Below, in pieces: positions 6,035 through 6,380 of a DNA stretch of 6,380 nucleotides (positions are counted from its first letter, which is position 1; every line of letters begins with the position of its first letter). Source of the stretch: Planctomycetia bacterium. Its GTDB lineage: Bacteria > Planctomycetota > Phycisphaerae > Phycisphaerales > SM1A02. Made by a program: the position numbers and the translations under genes. Below the pieces are notes generated by a model, which did no database searches, was not told the origin of the DNA, and saw only the letters and a list, made by a program, of their open reading frames with translations. Location: contig SYIB01000233.1 in the NCBI GenBank assembly GCA_005798965.1, positions 1 to 6,380 of the forward strand, read 5' to 3'.

Positions 6035-6380
6035 TCAGCGCACCTCGATCTCGATGGCGCTGACGTCGTCGGCGTAGTGCGGCGAGCCCTGCAGCTGCGT
6101 GGTGTGCTCAAGCATTCGCGCCAGCGGCTGGGGCGCCTGCAGCGCATCGCAGGTCAGGAACTCGCGGAACTGCGAGTGGCTCCAGACCGATCCGTCGTCG
6201 AGTTGGATCTCGACGAGGCCATCGCTGTAGATGTACAGCCGGTCGCCGTGGTCCAGATGCACCTGCGTCTCCTCGTACGGCAGGCCGTCGATCATGCCCA
6301 CGATCGGGTTCTGCGACTCGAACTCACGCACACCCGAGGGGCCGACCGCCATGACCGGTGGGTGGCCGCCACCCGACCAC
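6035..6380 (-). CDS. SpoIIE-type PP2C serine phosphatase, C-terminal part
   Basis: This is the 3' part of a PPM/PP2C phosphatase of the SpoIIE/RsbU kind. The frame is open to the right edge. The outermost codons read WSGGGHPPVM, equivalent to the family's xxAGHPP motif, so the ATG at 6352 is internal. The segment LDHGDRLYIYSDGLVEIQ contains the metal-binding Asp of the (Y/L)(T/S)DGxxE motif. ADDVSAIEIEV at the C-terminus provides the final DD metal ligand pair. Family members dephosphorylate serine on anti-sigma-factor antagonists or act as output domains of two-component receivers, GAF or PAS sensors. The sensory half here lies outside the window. The gene heads the minus-strand run, with the DUF72 start 3 nt after its stop. 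Confidence 0.9.
   Translation of the reverse strand, partial: WSGGGHPPVMAVGPSGVREFESQNPIVGMIDGLPYEETQVHLDHGDRLYIYSDGLVEIQLDDGSVWSHSQFREFLTCDALQAPQPLARMLEHTTQLQGSPHYADDVSAIEIEVR
6041..6046 (-). promoter_or_regulatory. Shine-Dalgarno site for DUF72, inside the phosphatase gene
   Basis: GAGGTG (6046-6041) lies 9 nt before the ATG at 6031 and encodes Glu-Val near the phosphatase C-terminus. Its position across the stop supports coupled translation of the two genes. Confidence 0.5.

Noticed and set aside
1..6380. CRISPR arrays, tRNA or rRNA genes, insertion sequences, toxin-antitoxin or defence genes.
   Set aside because: No regularly spaced repeats, inverted terminal repeats, cloverleaf-like segments or matching protein families were seen on either strand.

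Overview
The window looks like ordinary chromosome from a GC-rich planctomycete, most likely of the class Phycisphaerae. The best evidence is the secreted protein at 1001-2053. It ends in two dockerin-like repeats (D-x-D-x-N/S...VDGxDLGxxLSxWG) closed by a C-terminal GPC, a tail style typical of Phycisphaerales exported proteins. Base composition and codon use look even across the window. I see no mobile element, CRISPR array, tRNA or rRNA, and genes or short gaps fill it almost completely (largest gap 92 bp).

Layout. (1) 1-635, plus strand: C-terminal part of an AMP-forming acyl-CoA ligase resembling MenE, cut by the left edge. (2) 591-983, minus: a hotdog-fold acyl-CoA thioesterase resembling the DHNA-CoA hydrolase MenI, overlapping the ligase tail to tail by 45 bp. 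(3) 1001-2053, minus: an exported NHL/beta-propeller-like protein with a dockerin-like tail, 17 bp upstream of the thioesterase and probably on the same transcript. (4) 2146-3243, minus: an aldo/keto reductase. (5) 3293-4030, plus: a six-helix voltage-gated K+ channel, divergent from the reductase across 49 bp. (6) A tight minus-strand run read from right to left: the end of a SpoIIE-type serine phosphatase (6035-6380, cut by the right edge), a DUF72/YecE protein (5018-6031) and a Tat-exported calcineurin-like phosphoesterase (4056-5021). These are joined by a 3-bp gap and a 4-bp ATGA overlap.

How the genes may work together. The ligase and thioesterase could catalyse steps on either side of MenB in classical menaquinone synthesis. 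The phosphatase, DUF72 and phosphoesterase genes look like one translationally coupled transcript that ends at a small hairpin between convergent stops. The reductase and K+ channel share a promoter region. This recalls the animal Kv channel and its aldo/keto-reductase beta subunit, but here the link rests on adjacency only.

Two further points deserve attention. Three starts (2053, 3243, 3293) have a TAnnnT box only 6-9 nt upstream and no properly spaced Shine-Dalgarno, which suggests leaderless transcripts. The ligase also lacks the lysine normally found in its last catalytic motif. I found no clear previously undescribed multi-gene system; the reductase/channel pair is the best candidate for a second look.
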